From: Streptomyces aurantiogriseus
Lineage (GTDB): Bacteria > Actinomycetota > Actinomycetes > Streptomycetales > Streptomycetaceae
Length of the DNA: 64,000 nucleotides
Reading direction: 5' to 3'
Assembly: GCF_014649375.1 (NCBI RefSeq)
Contig: NZ_BMSX01000018.1
Location: 124,001-188,000, forward strand
The translations under genes were made by a program, and so were the position numbers. Of the stretch, positions 1 to 8,161 are shown one piece after another. The first letter of the stretch is position 1. Every line of letters begins with the position of its first letter. Under the pieces are notes generated by a model. That model was not told the DNA's origin, did not search any database, and saw only the letters and a list, made by a program, of their open reading frames with translations.

Positions 1-757
1 GGAGGTAGGCGAAGGAGCCGCGCTCGCCGAGGACCGCGAGGCCGAGGGCGGCGGCGTTGGTGTCCTTGTCGACGACGACCGGCACTCCGAGCCGCCGCGC
101 GAGCGTGTCCCGCAGGGGGTAGCCGTCCCACTCGGGGAAGCCGGTGACGCGGTGCAGGACGCCGTGGATGTGGTCGAGGGGGCCGGGCAGGGCGACCCCG
201 ACGCCGAGGAGGGTGGGGGCGCCACGGGCACCCGCGGCACGACCGGCATCGCCGGCACTCTCCGCGCCGCCCCCGGCACCTCCCTTCAACAGCTCATCCA
301 CCACGCCGTCGACCTCCCGCACCACCGTCCCCACGACGGCCTCGGCCCCCGCCCCCAGGTCCAGCCACACGGTCCGCTCCCCCACCACGCGCCCGTCGAG
401 CTCGGTGAGGACCACCAGCAGTTCGTCACGGTCGAGGTGGACGCCGACCGCGTGCCCGGCCTCGGGGACGAGCCGCAGGACCGTGCGCGGCTTGCCGCCC
501 GTGGAGGCGCGGCGGCCCGCCTCCGCCGCGAGTCCCTCCTCCCGCAGCCGCGCGGTGATCTTGCTGACGGCCTGCGGGGTGAGCCCGGTGCGCTCGGCGA
601 GCTCGAGGCGGCTGATGCCGGCCGGGCCGGCCGTGCGCAGGAGGTCGAGCACGAGCGCGGTGTTGTGACTGCGCAGGGCGAGCAGGTTCACCCCTGCCGT
701 GACGCCCGCCGCGCCGCCTGCCGTCCTGCCGGCCGTACCGCCGTTCGTCCTGTTCAC
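1..757 (-). CDS. ROK family transcriptional regulator, C-terminus beyond window
   Basis: About 252 residues are present; the family is usually near 400 aa, so the 3' part lies outside the window. Residues about 23-75 form a winged helix (NLLALRSHNTALVLDLL, then SRLELAERTGLTPQAVSKI), the usual DNA-binding domain ahead of a ROK sugar-kinase-like fold. The GTG at 757 was chosen because the only nearby ATG (765) runs into a stop after two codons and a GGAG lies about 9 nt upstream of the GTG. The gene is divergent from a Gfo/Idh/MocA dehydrogenase, with a near-perfect palindrome between them, which fits a local repressor that responds to a sugar or polyol. Its ligand cannot be told from sequence. 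Confidence 0.88.
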   Translation of the reverse strand, partial: MNRTNGGTAGRTAGGAAGVTAGVNLLALRSHNTALVLDLLRTAGPAGISRLELAERTGLTPQAVSKITARLREEGLAAEAGRRASTGGKPRTVLRLVPEAGHAVGVHLDRDELLVVLTELDGRVVGERTVWLDLGAGAEAVVGTVVREVDGVVDELLKGGAGGGAESAGDAGRAAGARGAPTLLGVGVALPGPLDHIHGVLHRVTGFPEWDGYPLRDTLARRLGVPVVVDKDTNAAALGLAVLGERGSFAYL

Positions 758-782
758 CCCTCCATTCTCCTCGCTGCTTGCA

Positions 783-805
783 CTTTGGCAACAGCGTTGC
801 GAAAG
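783..805. promoter_or_regulatory. Palindromic operator between ROK regulator and dehydrogenase
   Basis: The 23-bp element CTTTGGCAACAGCGTTGCGAAAG pairs at 9 of 11 positions around its central base (core GCAAC-N3-GTTGC). It lies 26 bp before the regulator start and 9 bp before the dehydrogenase start, where a repressor could block both genes. Binding by the adjacent ROK protein is inferred from position. Confidence 0.6.
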
Positions 806-813
806 TAGATCTC

Positions 814-1881
814 ATGACTGGCACTCCCCTCCGCGTGGGCCTCGTCGGCTACGGTCTCGCGGGCTCCGTCTTCCACGCCCCACTGATCGCGGCCACCGAG
901 GGCCTCGCCCTGGACACGGTGGTCACCTCGAACCCGGAGCGGCAGGAGCAGGCCCGCGCCGAGTTCCCGGACGTACGCGTCACGGCCGCCCCCGACGAGT
1001 TCCTCGCCCGGGCCGCCGACCTGGACCTGATCGTCATCGCGTCCCCGAACAAGACGCACGTCCCGCTGGCCACGGCCGCCCTGAAGGCCGGCGTCCCGGT
1101 CGTCGTCGACAAGCCGATCGCGGGCACCTCGGCCGAGGCGCGCGAACTGGCGGCCCTCGCCGAGGAGCGCGGCGTGTTCCTCTCCGTCTTCCAGAACCGC
1201 CGCTGGGACAACGACTTCCTGACCCTCCGCCGGCTGATCACCGAGGGCGAACTCGGCGACGTGTACCGCTTCGAGTCCCGCTTCGAGCGCTGGCGCCCCC
1301 AGCTGAAGGGCGGCTGGCGGGAGTCCGGCGACCCCGCAGAGATCGGAGGTCTGCTGTACGACCTCGGCAGCCATGTCGTCGACCAGGCGCTGGTCCTCTT
1401 CGGTCCCGTCACGCAGGTCTACGCCGAGTCGGACACCCGCCGCCCCGGCGCGGAGACGGACGACGACACCTTCCTCGCGCTCACGCACGCCAACGGCGTC
1501 CGCTCCCACCTCTACGTCTCCGCGACGACCGCCCAGCTCGGCCCCCGTTTCCGGGTACTGGGCTCGCGGGCGGGCTATGTGAAGTACGGCCTGGACCCCC
1601 AGGAGGCCGCCCTGCGCGAGGGCCGGCGCCCGGGCCCCGACTGGGGTACGGAACCGGAGGACCTCTGGGGCCGCGTCGGGGCCGGAGAGTCCCCGCTGAC
1701 CGGCGGCGGACGACCCGTACGGACCCTGCCCGGCGACTATCCCGCCTACTACGCTGCGGTGGCCAAGGCACTGACCGACGGCGGCCCCAACCCGGTGACC
1801 GCCCTGGAGGCGGCCGCCGCCCTCGACGTCCTGGAGGCGGCCCGCCGTTCGGCACGAGACGGAATGGCGGTGGCGCTGTGA
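814..1881 (+). CDS. Gfo/Idh/MocA family oxidoreductase
   Basis: A 355-aa NAD(P)-dependent dehydrogenase of the glucose-fructose oxidoreductase/inositol dehydrogenase family. The N-terminal Rossmann fold opens with VGLVGYGLAGSVFHAPL. The family EKP-type motif appears as VDKPIAG near residue 105, carrying the lysine that contacts cofactor and substrate. The C-terminal alpha/beta half holds GGLLYDLGSHVVDQAL with the conserved D and H expected near the active site. The ATG at 814 starts directly at the Rossmann strand; no strong Shine-Dalgarno is seen. Its stop overlaps the GTG of the next gene by 4 bp, so the two are probably translationally coupled and controlled by the divergent ROK regulator. 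The substrate is unknown, probably a sugar or cyclitol. Confidence 0.9.
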   Translation: MTGTPLRVGLVGYGLAGSVFHAPLIAATEGLALDTVVTSNPERQEQARAEFPDVRVTAAPDEFLARAADLDLIVIASPNKTHVPLATAALKAGVPVVVDKPIAGTSAEARELAALAEERGVFLSVFQNRRWDNDFLTLRRLITEGELGDVYRFESRFERWRPQLKGGWRESGDPAEIGGLLYDLGSHVVDQALVLFGPVTQVYAESDTRRPGAETDDDTFLALTHANGVRSHLYVSATTAQLGPRFRVLGSRAGYVKYGLDPQEAALREGRRPGPDWGTEPEDLWGRVGAGESPLTGGGRPVRTLPGDYPAYYAAVAKALTDGGPNPVTALEAAAALDVLEAARRSARDGMAVAL

Positions 1882-2384
1882 CCCACGAGATCACCCCGAA
1901 GTTCACCCCGGAGATCACCCCGACCCTGGAGGAGCTCCAGGCACAGGAACGACGTCTGGTCTTCCGCCAGTTCACCTTCGATGACGCCTGGGCGCTCGGC
2001 TCCCTCCTGGTGGAGCTGGCCCGCGAACGCCAGGCGCCGGTCGCCATCGACATCCACCGCGCCGGCCAGCAGCTCTTCCACGCAGCCCTGCCCGGCTCCA
2101 CCCCCGACAACGACGCCTGGATCGCCCGCAAACGCCGGGTGGTGGAGCGCTACGGCGCCTCCTCCTACCTGGTCGGCGCCCGCCACCGCGCCAAGGGCAC
2201 GACGTTCGAGGACTCCTCCCGCCTGGACCCGGACGCGTACGCGGCCCACGGCGGCTCCTTCCCGATCAACGTCGAGGGGGTCGGCGTGATCGGCGCGGTG
2301 ACGGTGTCGGGCCTGCCGCAGCTGGAGGACCACCGGTTCGTGGTGGAGGCGCTGGAACAGTTCTTGGAAAAGTACCTGGGCTGA
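1878..2384 (+). CDS. Heme-degrading/GlcG-HbpS-like domain protein (UPF0303 type)
   Basis: A 168-aa cytoplasmic protein. Residues about 20-165 match the UPF0303 branch of the GlcG/HbpS-like superfamily: an FDDAWALGSLLVELA helix, VAIDIHRAGQQLFHAALPG, then RKRRVVERYG and PINVEGVGVIGAVTVSGLP. Members are often annotated as heme-degrading domain proteins, but the biochemical role is poorly fixed and no heme-ligating residue can be assigned here. Codons 8-16 repeat PKFTPEITPT. The GTG start overlaps the stop of the dehydrogenase (GTGA). This pairing with a Gfo/Idh dehydrogenase suggests an accessory role in the same catabolic step. Confidence 0.82.
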   Translation: MTHEITPKFTPEITPTLEELQAQERRLVFRQFTFDDAWALGSLLVELARERQAPVAIDIHRAGQQLFHAALPGSTPDNDAWIARKRRVVERYGASSYLVGARHRAKGTTFEDSSRLDPDAYAAHGGSFPINVEGVGVIGAVTVSGLPQLEDHRFVVEALEQFLEKYLG

Positions 2385-2412
2385 GGCGCGCCCCGTGAGG
2401 CGCGCCCCATAT

Positions 2413-2485
2413 GGGGCGCGGGGAACTGCGCGACCGGCCACAAACGACCCACAGCCGAACAGACCACCGCAGTTCCCCGCCCCCA
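2413..2485. terminator. Long stem-loop between convergent genes
   Basis: Two perfect 13-nt arms, GCGGGGAACTGCG (2418-2430) and CGCAGTTCCCCGC (2468-2480), enclose a 37-nt loop; G/C runs extend both arms. It sits in the 110-bp gap between the convergent UPF0303 and fumarylacetoacetase-family genes and can serve both directions. The arm resembles a short sequence that recurs in Streptomyces intergenic regions (recollection, not tested). Confidence 0.6.
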
Positions 2486-2494
2486 GCGGAGCGC

Positions 2495-3352
2495 TCACGC
2501 GCTCTTGAACTCCTGCCGCTGACGGCCCAGTCCCTCGATCTCCAGCTCCACCACATCCCCGGCCCGAAGGAACGGCTTGGGCTCCGGCCGCCCGAGGGCC
2601 ACCCCGGCCGGCGTCCCGGTGTTGATGACATCACCGGGATACAAGGTCATGAACTGGCTGACGTACCGCACGACTTCCCCCACGGGGAAGATCTGCTCGG
2701 CCGTCGTCCCGTCCTGCTTCAGCTCACCGTTCACCCACAGCCTCAGCGACAGCTTCTGCGGATCCGGCACCTCATCGGCCGTCACCAGCCAGGGCCCCAG
2801 CGGGTTGAAGGTCTCGCAGTTCTTCCCCTTGTCCCAGGTCCCGCCCCGCTCGATCTGGAACTCCCGCTCGGACACGTCGTGCGCCACCGCGTAGCCGGCG
2901 ACATGGGCGAGCCCCTCCTCGGCCGACTCCAGATAGCGGGCCGTACGCCCGATGACGACCGCGAGTTCCACCTCCCAGTCGGTCTTGGTGGACCCCCGCG
3001 GAACGAGCACCGTGTCGTTCGGCCCGACGACCGTGTCCGCGGCCTTGAAGAAGATCACCGGCTCGGTGGGCGGCTCCGCCCCCGTCTCCCGGGCGTGGTC
3101 GTGGTAGTTCAGCCCGATGCACACGATCTTGCCGATACGGGCCAGCGGCGGCCCGATCCGCAGCCCGGCCGGGTCCAGGAAGGGCAGCTCGCCGGAGTCG
3201 GCGGCGGCCCGGATCCGGCCGAGCGCCTCGTCGTCGGCGAGCAGCGCGCCGTCGAGGTCGTCCACGACGCCCGACAGGTCCCGCAGGCTTTCGTCGGCCT
3301 CGAGCAGTGCGGGGCGCTCCGCGCCCGCCGGGCCGACTCGCAGCAGCTTCAT
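2495..3352 (-). CDS. Fumarylacetoacetate hydrolase family protein
   Basis: A 285-aa enzyme of the FAH/HpaG/ureidoglycolate-lyase family, which cleaves or isomerises beta-diketo and 2-keto acids with a divalent metal. The family signature is clear: KIVCIGLNYHDHARE, FFKAADTVVGPND, WEVELAVVIGR (metal-binding E residues), GYAVAHDVSEREFQ, KNCETFNPLGPW and NTGTPAGVALG. The ATG at 3352 was chosen over longer readings because the fold begins at MKLLRVG and GGGAG lies just upstream. It ends at a stem-loop shared with the opposing operon. The exact substrate cannot be assigned. Confidence 0.92.
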   Translation of the reverse strand: MKLLRVGPAGAERPALLEADESLRDLSGVVDDLDGALLADDEALGRIRAAADSGELPFLDPAGLRIGPPLARIGKIVCIGLNYHDHARETGAEPPTEPVIFFKAADTVVGPNDTVLVPRGSTKTDWEVELAVVIGRTARYLESAEEGLAHVAGYAVAHDVSEREFQIERGGTWDKGKNCETFNPLGPWLVTADEVPDPQKLSLRLWVNGELKQDGTTAEQIFPVGEVVRYVSQFMTLYPGDVINTGTPAGVALGRPEPKPFLRAGDVVELEIEGLGRQRQEFKSA

Positions 3353-3494
3353 GATCACAATCTCCCTCGATGGCGGAGCGGCGCCCGCCGACGGGGGCAG
3401 CCATCGGAGGACTGGTCGATCCTCCAAGCTGGTCGTGCGCTCCGCAATACCCGGTTCACGTACTGGACCGTCACCTGGGCCGCGCCCCCCACGG

Positions 3495-4223
3495 TCACCG
3501 GTACAGGACCGCCCGCTCGACCGCGCTCCACGCCGTACTGGTGACGACGTACAGCGCGGCGGCCAACGGGACCACGGCCACCGTCACCAGCGTGAAGAAG
3601 GACATGAACGGCATGACCTTGGTGACGGCGTTGACCGCGCCGGCGGCGCCGGCCCCGGGCAGGTCGTCCGCGGCGGCGGCCATCGACGGGTTGGAGGCCA
3701 TCATCCGCTTCGAGAGGCGGTAACCGAAGGTGGCGACGGCCGTGACGACCGCGAAGAGCCCGAGGTAGACGAGCCCCGCCCCGCCGAACATCCCGCCGTC
3801 CGCGAGGGCGTCCGTCCAGCTGTCGCCGAGGGGGGCGTCGAACAGCCGGTGGGTGAGCAGGTCGTTCGTCTCGCCGCCGATCGTGGAGCGCGAGAAGACG
3901 TAGTAGAGGAGGAAGAACGCGGGGAGCTGGAGCAGGCTCGGCAGGCAGCCCGACAGCGGGGACACCTGCTCCTTCGTGTGCAGCTCCAGCACCGCCTGCT
4001 GGAGCCGCTCCGGGTTCCGCGCGTGCTTCCTGCGCAGCTCGGCGATGCGCGGCTGGAGCGCGGCCCGGGCCTTCTGCCCGCGCGCGGCGGCCCGGGACAG
4101 GGGATGGACGAGCAGTCGTACGAGCGCGGTGAACAGGACGATCGCGGCGGCGGCCGCGGAGGCGTGGAAGAGGGGTTCGAGCAGGTCGGCGAACCACTCG
4201 ACGAGGTGGACGAAGACGGACAT
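3495..4223 (-). CDS. yidC: YidC/Oxa1 family membrane protein insertase
   Basis: A 242-aa integral membrane protein in the short Gram-positive YidC size range. A first transmembrane segment with a basic cytoplasmic loop (LVHPLSRAAARGQKARAALQ) is followed by the coiled region with IAELRRKHARNPERLQQAVLE. Next comes LSGCLPSLLQLPAFFLLYYV, then two further hydrophobic segments near residues 160-180 and 210-230. The conserved arginine of the hydrophilic groove is likely R36 in LFTALVRLLVHP. The family inserts proteins into the membrane. The gene is away from the rpmH-rnpA-yidC origin cluster, so it is probably a second paralogue. Downstream of a DUF6412 gene on the same strand. Confidence 0.88.
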   Translation of the reverse strand: MSVFVHLVEWFADLLEPLFHASAAAAAIVLFTALVRLLVHPLSRAAARGQKARAALQPRIAELRRKHARNPERLQQAVLELHTKEQVSPLSGCLPSLLQLPAFFLLYYVFSRSTIGGETNDLLTHRLFDAPLGDSWTDALADGGMFGGAGLVYLGLFAVVTAVATFGYRLSKRMMASNPSMAAAADDLPGAGAAGAVNAVTKVMPFMSFFTLVTVAVVPLAAALYVVTSTAWSAVERAVLYR

Positions 4224-4307
4224 GGGTGAGGAGCCCTCCGGGGGTCTCGTCGTGCCGGGGAAGTGATGACGGGCGGCATGACGACCCGCGCGGGAGCACG
4301 GTGAGCC

Positions 4308-4400
4308 TCAGGTGATGCGGCTGAGGTGGCCCTGGCTCAGGTGTTGCTGACTCAGGTGTTGCTGACTCAGGTGGTCCTGGCTCAGGTGGTCCTGGCTCAT
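4308..4400 (-). CDS. Possible 30-aa repeat peptide (SQDHL/SQQHL units)
   Basis: ATG at 4400 opens a 30-codon frame made of five near-identical pentapeptides: SQDHL twice, SQQHL twice, SQGHL once, ending SRIT. It lies in the 200-bp gap between the DUF6412 gene and yidC, on the same strand. No clear Shine-Dalgarno is seen. The peptide may be only a by-product of a 15-nt tandem DNA repeat. No function is proposed. Confidence 0.25.
   Translation of the reverse strand: MSQDHLSQDHLSQQHLSQQHLSQGHLSRIT
4324..4398. repeat. 15-nt tandem repeat, five copies
   Basis: Five consecutive 15-nt units of AGGTG(G/T)(T/C)(C/G)CTG(G/A)CTC occur as variants A, B, B, C, C, with units 2/3 and 4/5 identical pairs. 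That pattern suggests recent duplication. The phase is a multiple of three, so frames stay open across it on both strands. Confidence 0.9.
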
Positions 4401-4422
4401 GGTGTGGCTCAGGTGGTGTGCC

Positions 4423-4743
4423 CTACGCGACGGCCGTCGGAAGGGCGTGCCCGGGTGCCCTGGGCCGTGGCCGGCCGGAGGAGTCGGGGTCGCGCTGGGG
4501 CAGGAAGGCCGTACGGCGGGCCCGGTCGCGGATGGCCGTACGCACCCGGGTGGGCGGCACGGCGGGCACGCAGCGCGCGGCGACCAGGCAGCAGACGGCG
4601 AGCGCGGCACCGGCGGCGGCGGTCGCGGCGAGCGCGACGGTGGCCGAGAGACCGCCGGTGTCGAAGAGGACGAAGTCGAGGAGGAAGAAGAGGAGAACGG
4701 CGGCGGGACGCAGCGCGGTGGCCCGGTCGCGAATCACCAGCAC
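4423..4743 (-). CDS. DUF6412 domain small membrane protein
   Basis: A 106-aa protein with two predicted transmembrane helices (about residues 14-28 and 34-62), followed by a basic, proline-rich tail containing RDRARRTAFLPQRDPD. This layout and the neighbouring yidC match the DUF6412 family of actinomycetes, whose function is unknown. The ATG at 4743 gives a short N-terminal RDRATALRP stretch before the first helix. It is probably cotranscribed with yidC, although the 200-bp gap with the 15-nt repeat array makes that less certain. I recognise the family from the helix and tail pattern only. Confidence 0.7.
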   Translation of the reverse strand: MLVIRDRATALRPAAVLLFFLLDFVLFDTGGLSATVALAATAAAGAALAVCCLVAARCVPAVPPTRVRTAIRDRARRTAFLPQRDPDSSGRPRPRAPGHALPTAVA

Positions 4744-4820
4744 TCCCCCTCTCTGCCGTGTACTTGCCGTGTACTTGCCGTCGGTTATACCCGTACACCC
4801 GTGTACGGGACCATCCCTGA

Positions 4821-5348
4821 CTACCCCTGACCGGTCTCGATCGGCTCCAGAAGCCTCTTGGGCTTCAGCAGCGCGCGGCTGACCGGATCAGCCGGGTCGG
4901 GGTCGAGCCCCGGTCCCGGCACCATGAGGACGTCCGGGACCGGTACGACGGTTCCGCAGGTGGGACATTCGCCGTACGGGCCGAGTTCGGTGCCGCAGTC
5001 GGCGTGCTGGAAGATCCGCAGCTTGGCCTCGCCGAAGTGCTCGCGGCCCCACAGGCCGAGGGAGCGCAGGGTGGGCCACAGGGCCAGGCCGCGCTGGGTG
5101 ACGACGTACTCGTCGCGCGGCGGCGACTGCTGGTAGCGGCGCTTCTCGAGGATGCCCTCGGCGATCAGCGCCTGGAGGCGGGCGGCGAGGACGGCGCGCG
5201 GGGCGCCGAGGTGGATGAGGAAGTCGTTGTAGCGCCGGACGCCGTAGAGCGCGTCGCGCACGACGAGCAGTGTCCAGCGCTCGCCGACGATCTCCAGTGC
5301 CCGGGCGATCGAGCACTCCTGGCGGGCGTAGTCCTTACCGAGGGGCAT
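4821..5348 (-). CDS. HxlR family winged-helix regulator
   Basis: A 175-aa HxlR-type regulator. The core is ECSIARALEIVGERWTLLVV, RYNDFLIHLGAPRAVLAARL and the wing EKRRYQQSPPRDEYVVTQRG, covering residues about 10-105. A C-terminal extension carries CGTELGPYGECPTCG (Cys pair that could bind zinc), seen in many actinobacterial members. The ATG at 5348 was chosen because the family begins a few residues before the first conserved Cys; a longer frame from 5429 crosses the neighbour's promoter. It is divergent from an MFS exporter gene 67 bp away and probably represses it. Confidence 0.88.
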   Translation of the reverse strand: MPLGKDYARQECSIARALEIVGERWTLLVVRDALYGVRRYNDFLIHLGAPRAVLAARLQALIAEGILEKRRYQQSPPRDEYVVTQRGLALWPTLRSLGLWGREHFGEAKLRIFQHADCGTELGPYGECPTCGTVVPVPDVLMVPGPGLDPDPADPVSRALLKPKRLLEPIETGQG

Positions 5349-5378
5349 GGCGTCCACTGTGCCACTTTCCCATCCAAG

Positions 5379-5393
5379 GTTCAATGAATGAAC
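5379..5393. promoter_or_regulatory. Candidate HxlR operator
   Basis: GTTCA-ATGAA-TGAAC is an inverted repeat with 5-bp arms and 5-bp spacer, lying midway in the 67-bp gap between the HxlR gene and the MFS gene. Position and symmetry suggest the HxlR dimer site; no -10/-35 is convincing around it. Confidence 0.45.
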
Positions 5394-5415
5394 TTCCCTG
5401 CTACGGTAGGGCGGC

Positions 5416-6843
5416 ATGAGTGGATTCAATCAACGAACCGAGGTCGTGGCCGGCCGGGACAAGGCGGCCGCACCCGCGGGAGAGGCGGCGAAGCCCGCCG
5501 TCCACCCCGGCGCCACGCTCGCCGTCACCAGCGCGGCCACCGCCCTCGCGCTGATGGCGTACACCGCCCCTGCGGTCACGCTCGTGGACACCGCCGCCGC
5601 CCTGCACACCTCGCCGTCCGCCCAGGCCTGGCTGCTCAACGGCACCCCGCTGGGCCTGGCCGCGGTGCTGCTGGTCGCCGGAAGCCTGGCCGACGACCAC
5701 GGCCGCCGCCGCGTCTTCGTCGCGGGCACCCTGGCCCTCGGCCTGACCACACTCCTCGGCGCGTTCGCCACGACCACCTGGCAGTTCACGCTGGCCCGGG
5801 TCGCCCAGGGCGCGGCCAGCGCGGCCCTGCTCGCCAGCAGCCTGGGCCTGCTCGTGCACGCCTTCCCCACCCCCCGCGGCCGGCTCCGGGCCACCGGCGT
5901 GTGGGGCGCGTGCGTCAGCGCCGGCATCGCGGTGAGCCCGGTCCTCAGCGGCGCCCTGCCTGACTGGCGACTGGTCTACGGCGTCCTCGGCGTCGCCACC
6001 CTGCTGATCGCGGCCGTCGGCACCCGCACCCTCGCCGAGTCCCGCTCACCGCGCGGCGGCCGCCCCGACCTGCTCGGCGCGTCCGCCTTCGGGGCGGCAC
6101 TGGTCGCCCTGGTCGCGGCGCTGACGCTGGGCAGGGACGGCTGGCTGCGAGCGCCGGTGGGCCTGCTCCTCCTGGCGACCGTGATCCTTCTCGCCCTCTT
6201 CACGGCCGCGGAACGCAGGACGGCCACCCCGCTGATCGACCTCTCCCTGCTCCGCAGCCCCCGTTTCCTGGCCTCCTCGGCCGGCGGGCTGTTCACGGGG
6301 CTGGCGGTGATCGGCCTGTTCAGCTTCCTGCCGACGGTGTTGCAGCAGACGCTGGGCCTGTCCCCGATGGACACGGCATGGCTGTTCCTGCTCTGGTCCG
6401 GCCTCTCCTTCGCGGTGGCCCTCCAGGCCCGACGCCTCGCCGGCCGCGTCTCCCCCCGCACCCAACTCGCCCTCGGCTTCGCCCTCCACGCGGCCGGTGT
6501 CCTGGCCATGCTCGGCGCGATCGACGCCGGCTCCTGGCCCCGGATGCTCCCGGGCCTGATCGTGGCGGGCATCGGCAGCGGCCTGTTGAACGCGGGCCTG
6601 CCCCTGCTCGCGGTCGAGTCGGTGCCTGCCGCACGCGCGGCGATGGGATCGGGGGCGCAGCAGACGTTGCGGTACGTGGGCTCGTGCGCGGGCGTGGCCC
6701 TGACGATCGCGATCGCGGCGGGTGCGGGCGGGGGCCTGGCTCGGGGCGCGGATGTGGCGATGGCGGTGTCGGCGGGGCTGGCCGTGGTGGGGGCGGTGGG
6801 AGTGTGGGGCTTCCGGGAGCGGGGTGAGGGCGCGAGGGCGTGA
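5416..6843 (+). CDS. MFS transporter, DHA2-like drug exporter
   Basis: A 475-aa inner-membrane transporter with about 14 hydrophobic segments. The loop 2-3 motif A appears as GSLADDHGRRRVFVAG near residues 93-108. A motif C-like stretch with GVWGACVSAGIAVSPVLSG follows in TM5, typical of antiporters. The cytoplasmic N-terminus (about 30 residues) is rich in Ala and Gly. The start at 5416 is the first ATG after the divergent promoter. Pairing with an HxlR regulator is common for efflux of toxic small molecules or redox-active compounds. The substrate is unknown. Confidence 0.88.
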   Translation: MSGFNQRTEVVAGRDKAAAPAGEAAKPAVHPGATLAVTSAATALALMAYTAPAVTLVDTAAALHTSPSAQAWLLNGTPLGLAAVLLVAGSLADDHGRRRVFVAGTLALGLTTLLGAFATTTWQFTLARVAQGAASAALLASSLGLLVHAFPTPRGRLRATGVWGACVSAGIAVSPVLSGALPDWRLVYGVLGVATLLIAAVGTRTLAESRSPRGGRPDLLGASAFGAALVALVAALTLGRDGWLRAPVGLLLLATVILLALFTAAERRTATPLIDLSLLRSPRFLASSAGGLFTGLAVIGLFSFLPTVLQQTLGLSPMDTAWLFLLWSGLSFAVALQARRLAGRVSPRTQLALGFALHAAGVLAMLGAIDAGSWPRMLPGLIVAGIGSGLLNAGLPLLAVESVPAARAAMGSGAQQTLRYVGSCAGVALTIAIAAGAGGGLARGADVAMAVSAGLAVVGAVGVWGFRERGEGARA

Positions 6844-6889
6844 GGGGGCGGTTCCTCAGGTGAGGCGTTTCCGCGCGTGCTCGTGGGCT

Positions 6890-8098
6890 CTACTCGGTCC
6901 GCGGACGCCGTGCGGGAAAGGCGTGCCTGCGGGCGATGACCACCACGGCCAGCACCGGGGCCATGAGCGCCAGGACGCTCCACGGGAAGGACTTGGCGCC
7001 GAAGCCGTCCAGGAGGATGCCGCCGACGGCGCCGCCACCGGCCATGAACGCGTTCCAGGTGGTGACCAGCAGGGCCTGCCCCCGATCGCCGCCGGCGTCG
7101 GTGACCGCGGTCTGCAGCAGCGTGGTGACGCCGCCCCAGCCGAGACCCCACAGCACCATCGCGCCGTAGACCACGACCAGGTTGTCGGCGAGAACCGCCA
7201 ACAGGACGGCGGCCACGAGGAAGAGAGCACTGCTGACGATGGTCAGCTGGCGCAGCCTGCGGTCGACCAGGGCGCCGGTGATCCAGATGCTCACGACGGA
7301 GGCGACACCGAAGACGAGCAGCACGACATCGCGCGAGCCGCCCATGTCGTACGCGTCGAGGAAGGTGGCGATGTAGGTGTAGAGGATGTTGTGGGCGAGC
7401 ACGTAGGCCGCGACCACGAACAGGACCGCCGCGACCCCCGGAAGGGACAGGGCCTTCAGGACGGGCTCGCGGGCCTCCGCCCGCTGCCCCGGGGCGTCCG
7501 GGACCGACACCGTGATCCACCCCAGCAGCGCCACGGAGACCAGCGTCACGAGGCCGAACGTCAGGCGCCAGCCGAACAGTCCACCGAGGAACGTTCCGAG
7601 CGGGATGCCCAGCGACAGGGCGAGCGGGACGCCCGCCATGGTGACGGCGATGGCCCTGCCCTGCAGGTGCGGGGGCGCCAGCCGCCGTGCGTAGCCGACC
7701 AGTTCGGCCCAGACCGCAGCTGCGGCGACACCGGCGACGAGTCGGAACGCCATGGTCAGGGGGTAGTTGGAGGAGAGGGCGGTGACCGTGTTGGCCACCG
7801 CGAACGCCGTCACGGCCAGCAGCAACAGCTGCTTGCGCCGCCAGGCCACCGTGGCGACGGACAGGGGGATGGCCGCGACGCCGGTGGCGATGGCGTAGAC
7901 CGTCAGCGCCTGTCCCATCGCGGACTCGCTCACCGACAGGTCACGGGCCATCTCGGGAAGCACACCCGCAGGGAGTGCCTCGGTCAGGATCCCCATGAAG
8001 GCCGCTGTGGCCAGGGCCAGAAGCGGTGAAAGGGGCAGCTTCCGATGGTCTGCTGCCGGAGCGGACGTGCTCGACAGCTCCGTCTGAGTGGTTGACAT
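6890..8098 (-). CDS. MFS transporter, DHA1 family (arabinose/drug efflux type)
   Basis: A 402-aa transporter with 12 predicted TM segments. ALATAAFMGILTEALPAGVL with SESAMGQALTVYAIATG is the signature start of the DHA1 efflux family. A motif C-like VTMAGVPLALSLGIPLG lies in TM5. The N-terminal 20 residues are Ser/Thr-rich and cytoplasmic. It is transcribed away from a MerR regulator, with a compact palindrome between them, so induction through that MerR protein is likely. The substrate is unknown; such pairs usually handle antibiotics or dyes. Confidence 0.9.
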   Translation of the reverse strand: MSTTQTELSSTSAPAADHRKLPLSPLLALATAAFMGILTEALPAGVLPEMARDLSVSESAMGQALTVYAIATGVAAIPLSVATVAWRRKQLLLLAVTAFAVANTVTALSSNYPLTMAFRLVAGVAAAAVWAELVGYARRLAPPHLQGRAIAVTMAGVPLALSLGIPLGTFLGGLFGWRLTFGLVTLVSVALLGWITVSVPDAPGQRAEAREPVLKALSLPGVAAVLFVVAAYVLAHNILYTYIATFLDAYDMGGSRDVVLLVFGVASVVSIWITGALVDRRLRQLTIVSSALFLVAAVLLAVLADNLVVVYGAMVLWGLGWGGVTTLLQTAVTDAGGDRGQALLVTTWNAFMAGGGAVGGILLDGFGAKSFPWSVLALMAPVLAVVVIARRHAFPARRPRTE

Positions 8099-8114
8099 GG
8101 ACGTATCCTCAAAC

Positions 8115-8137
8115 CCTCACATCGGTGTGAAGGTCAA
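8115..8137. promoter_or_regulatory. MerR-type operator upstream of the MFS gene
   Basis: TCACA-TCGG-TGTGA (8117-8130) is a perfect inverted repeat extended by CC..GG to 8115-8133. A -35-like TTGACC reads on the minus strand at 8137-8132. MerR sites lie in the spacer right after the -35, as here. A convincing -10 at the usual 19-20 bp spacing is not seen. Confidence 0.5.
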
Positions 8138-8161
8138 GCTCGTGCGAATGAGGTGGGTCAC

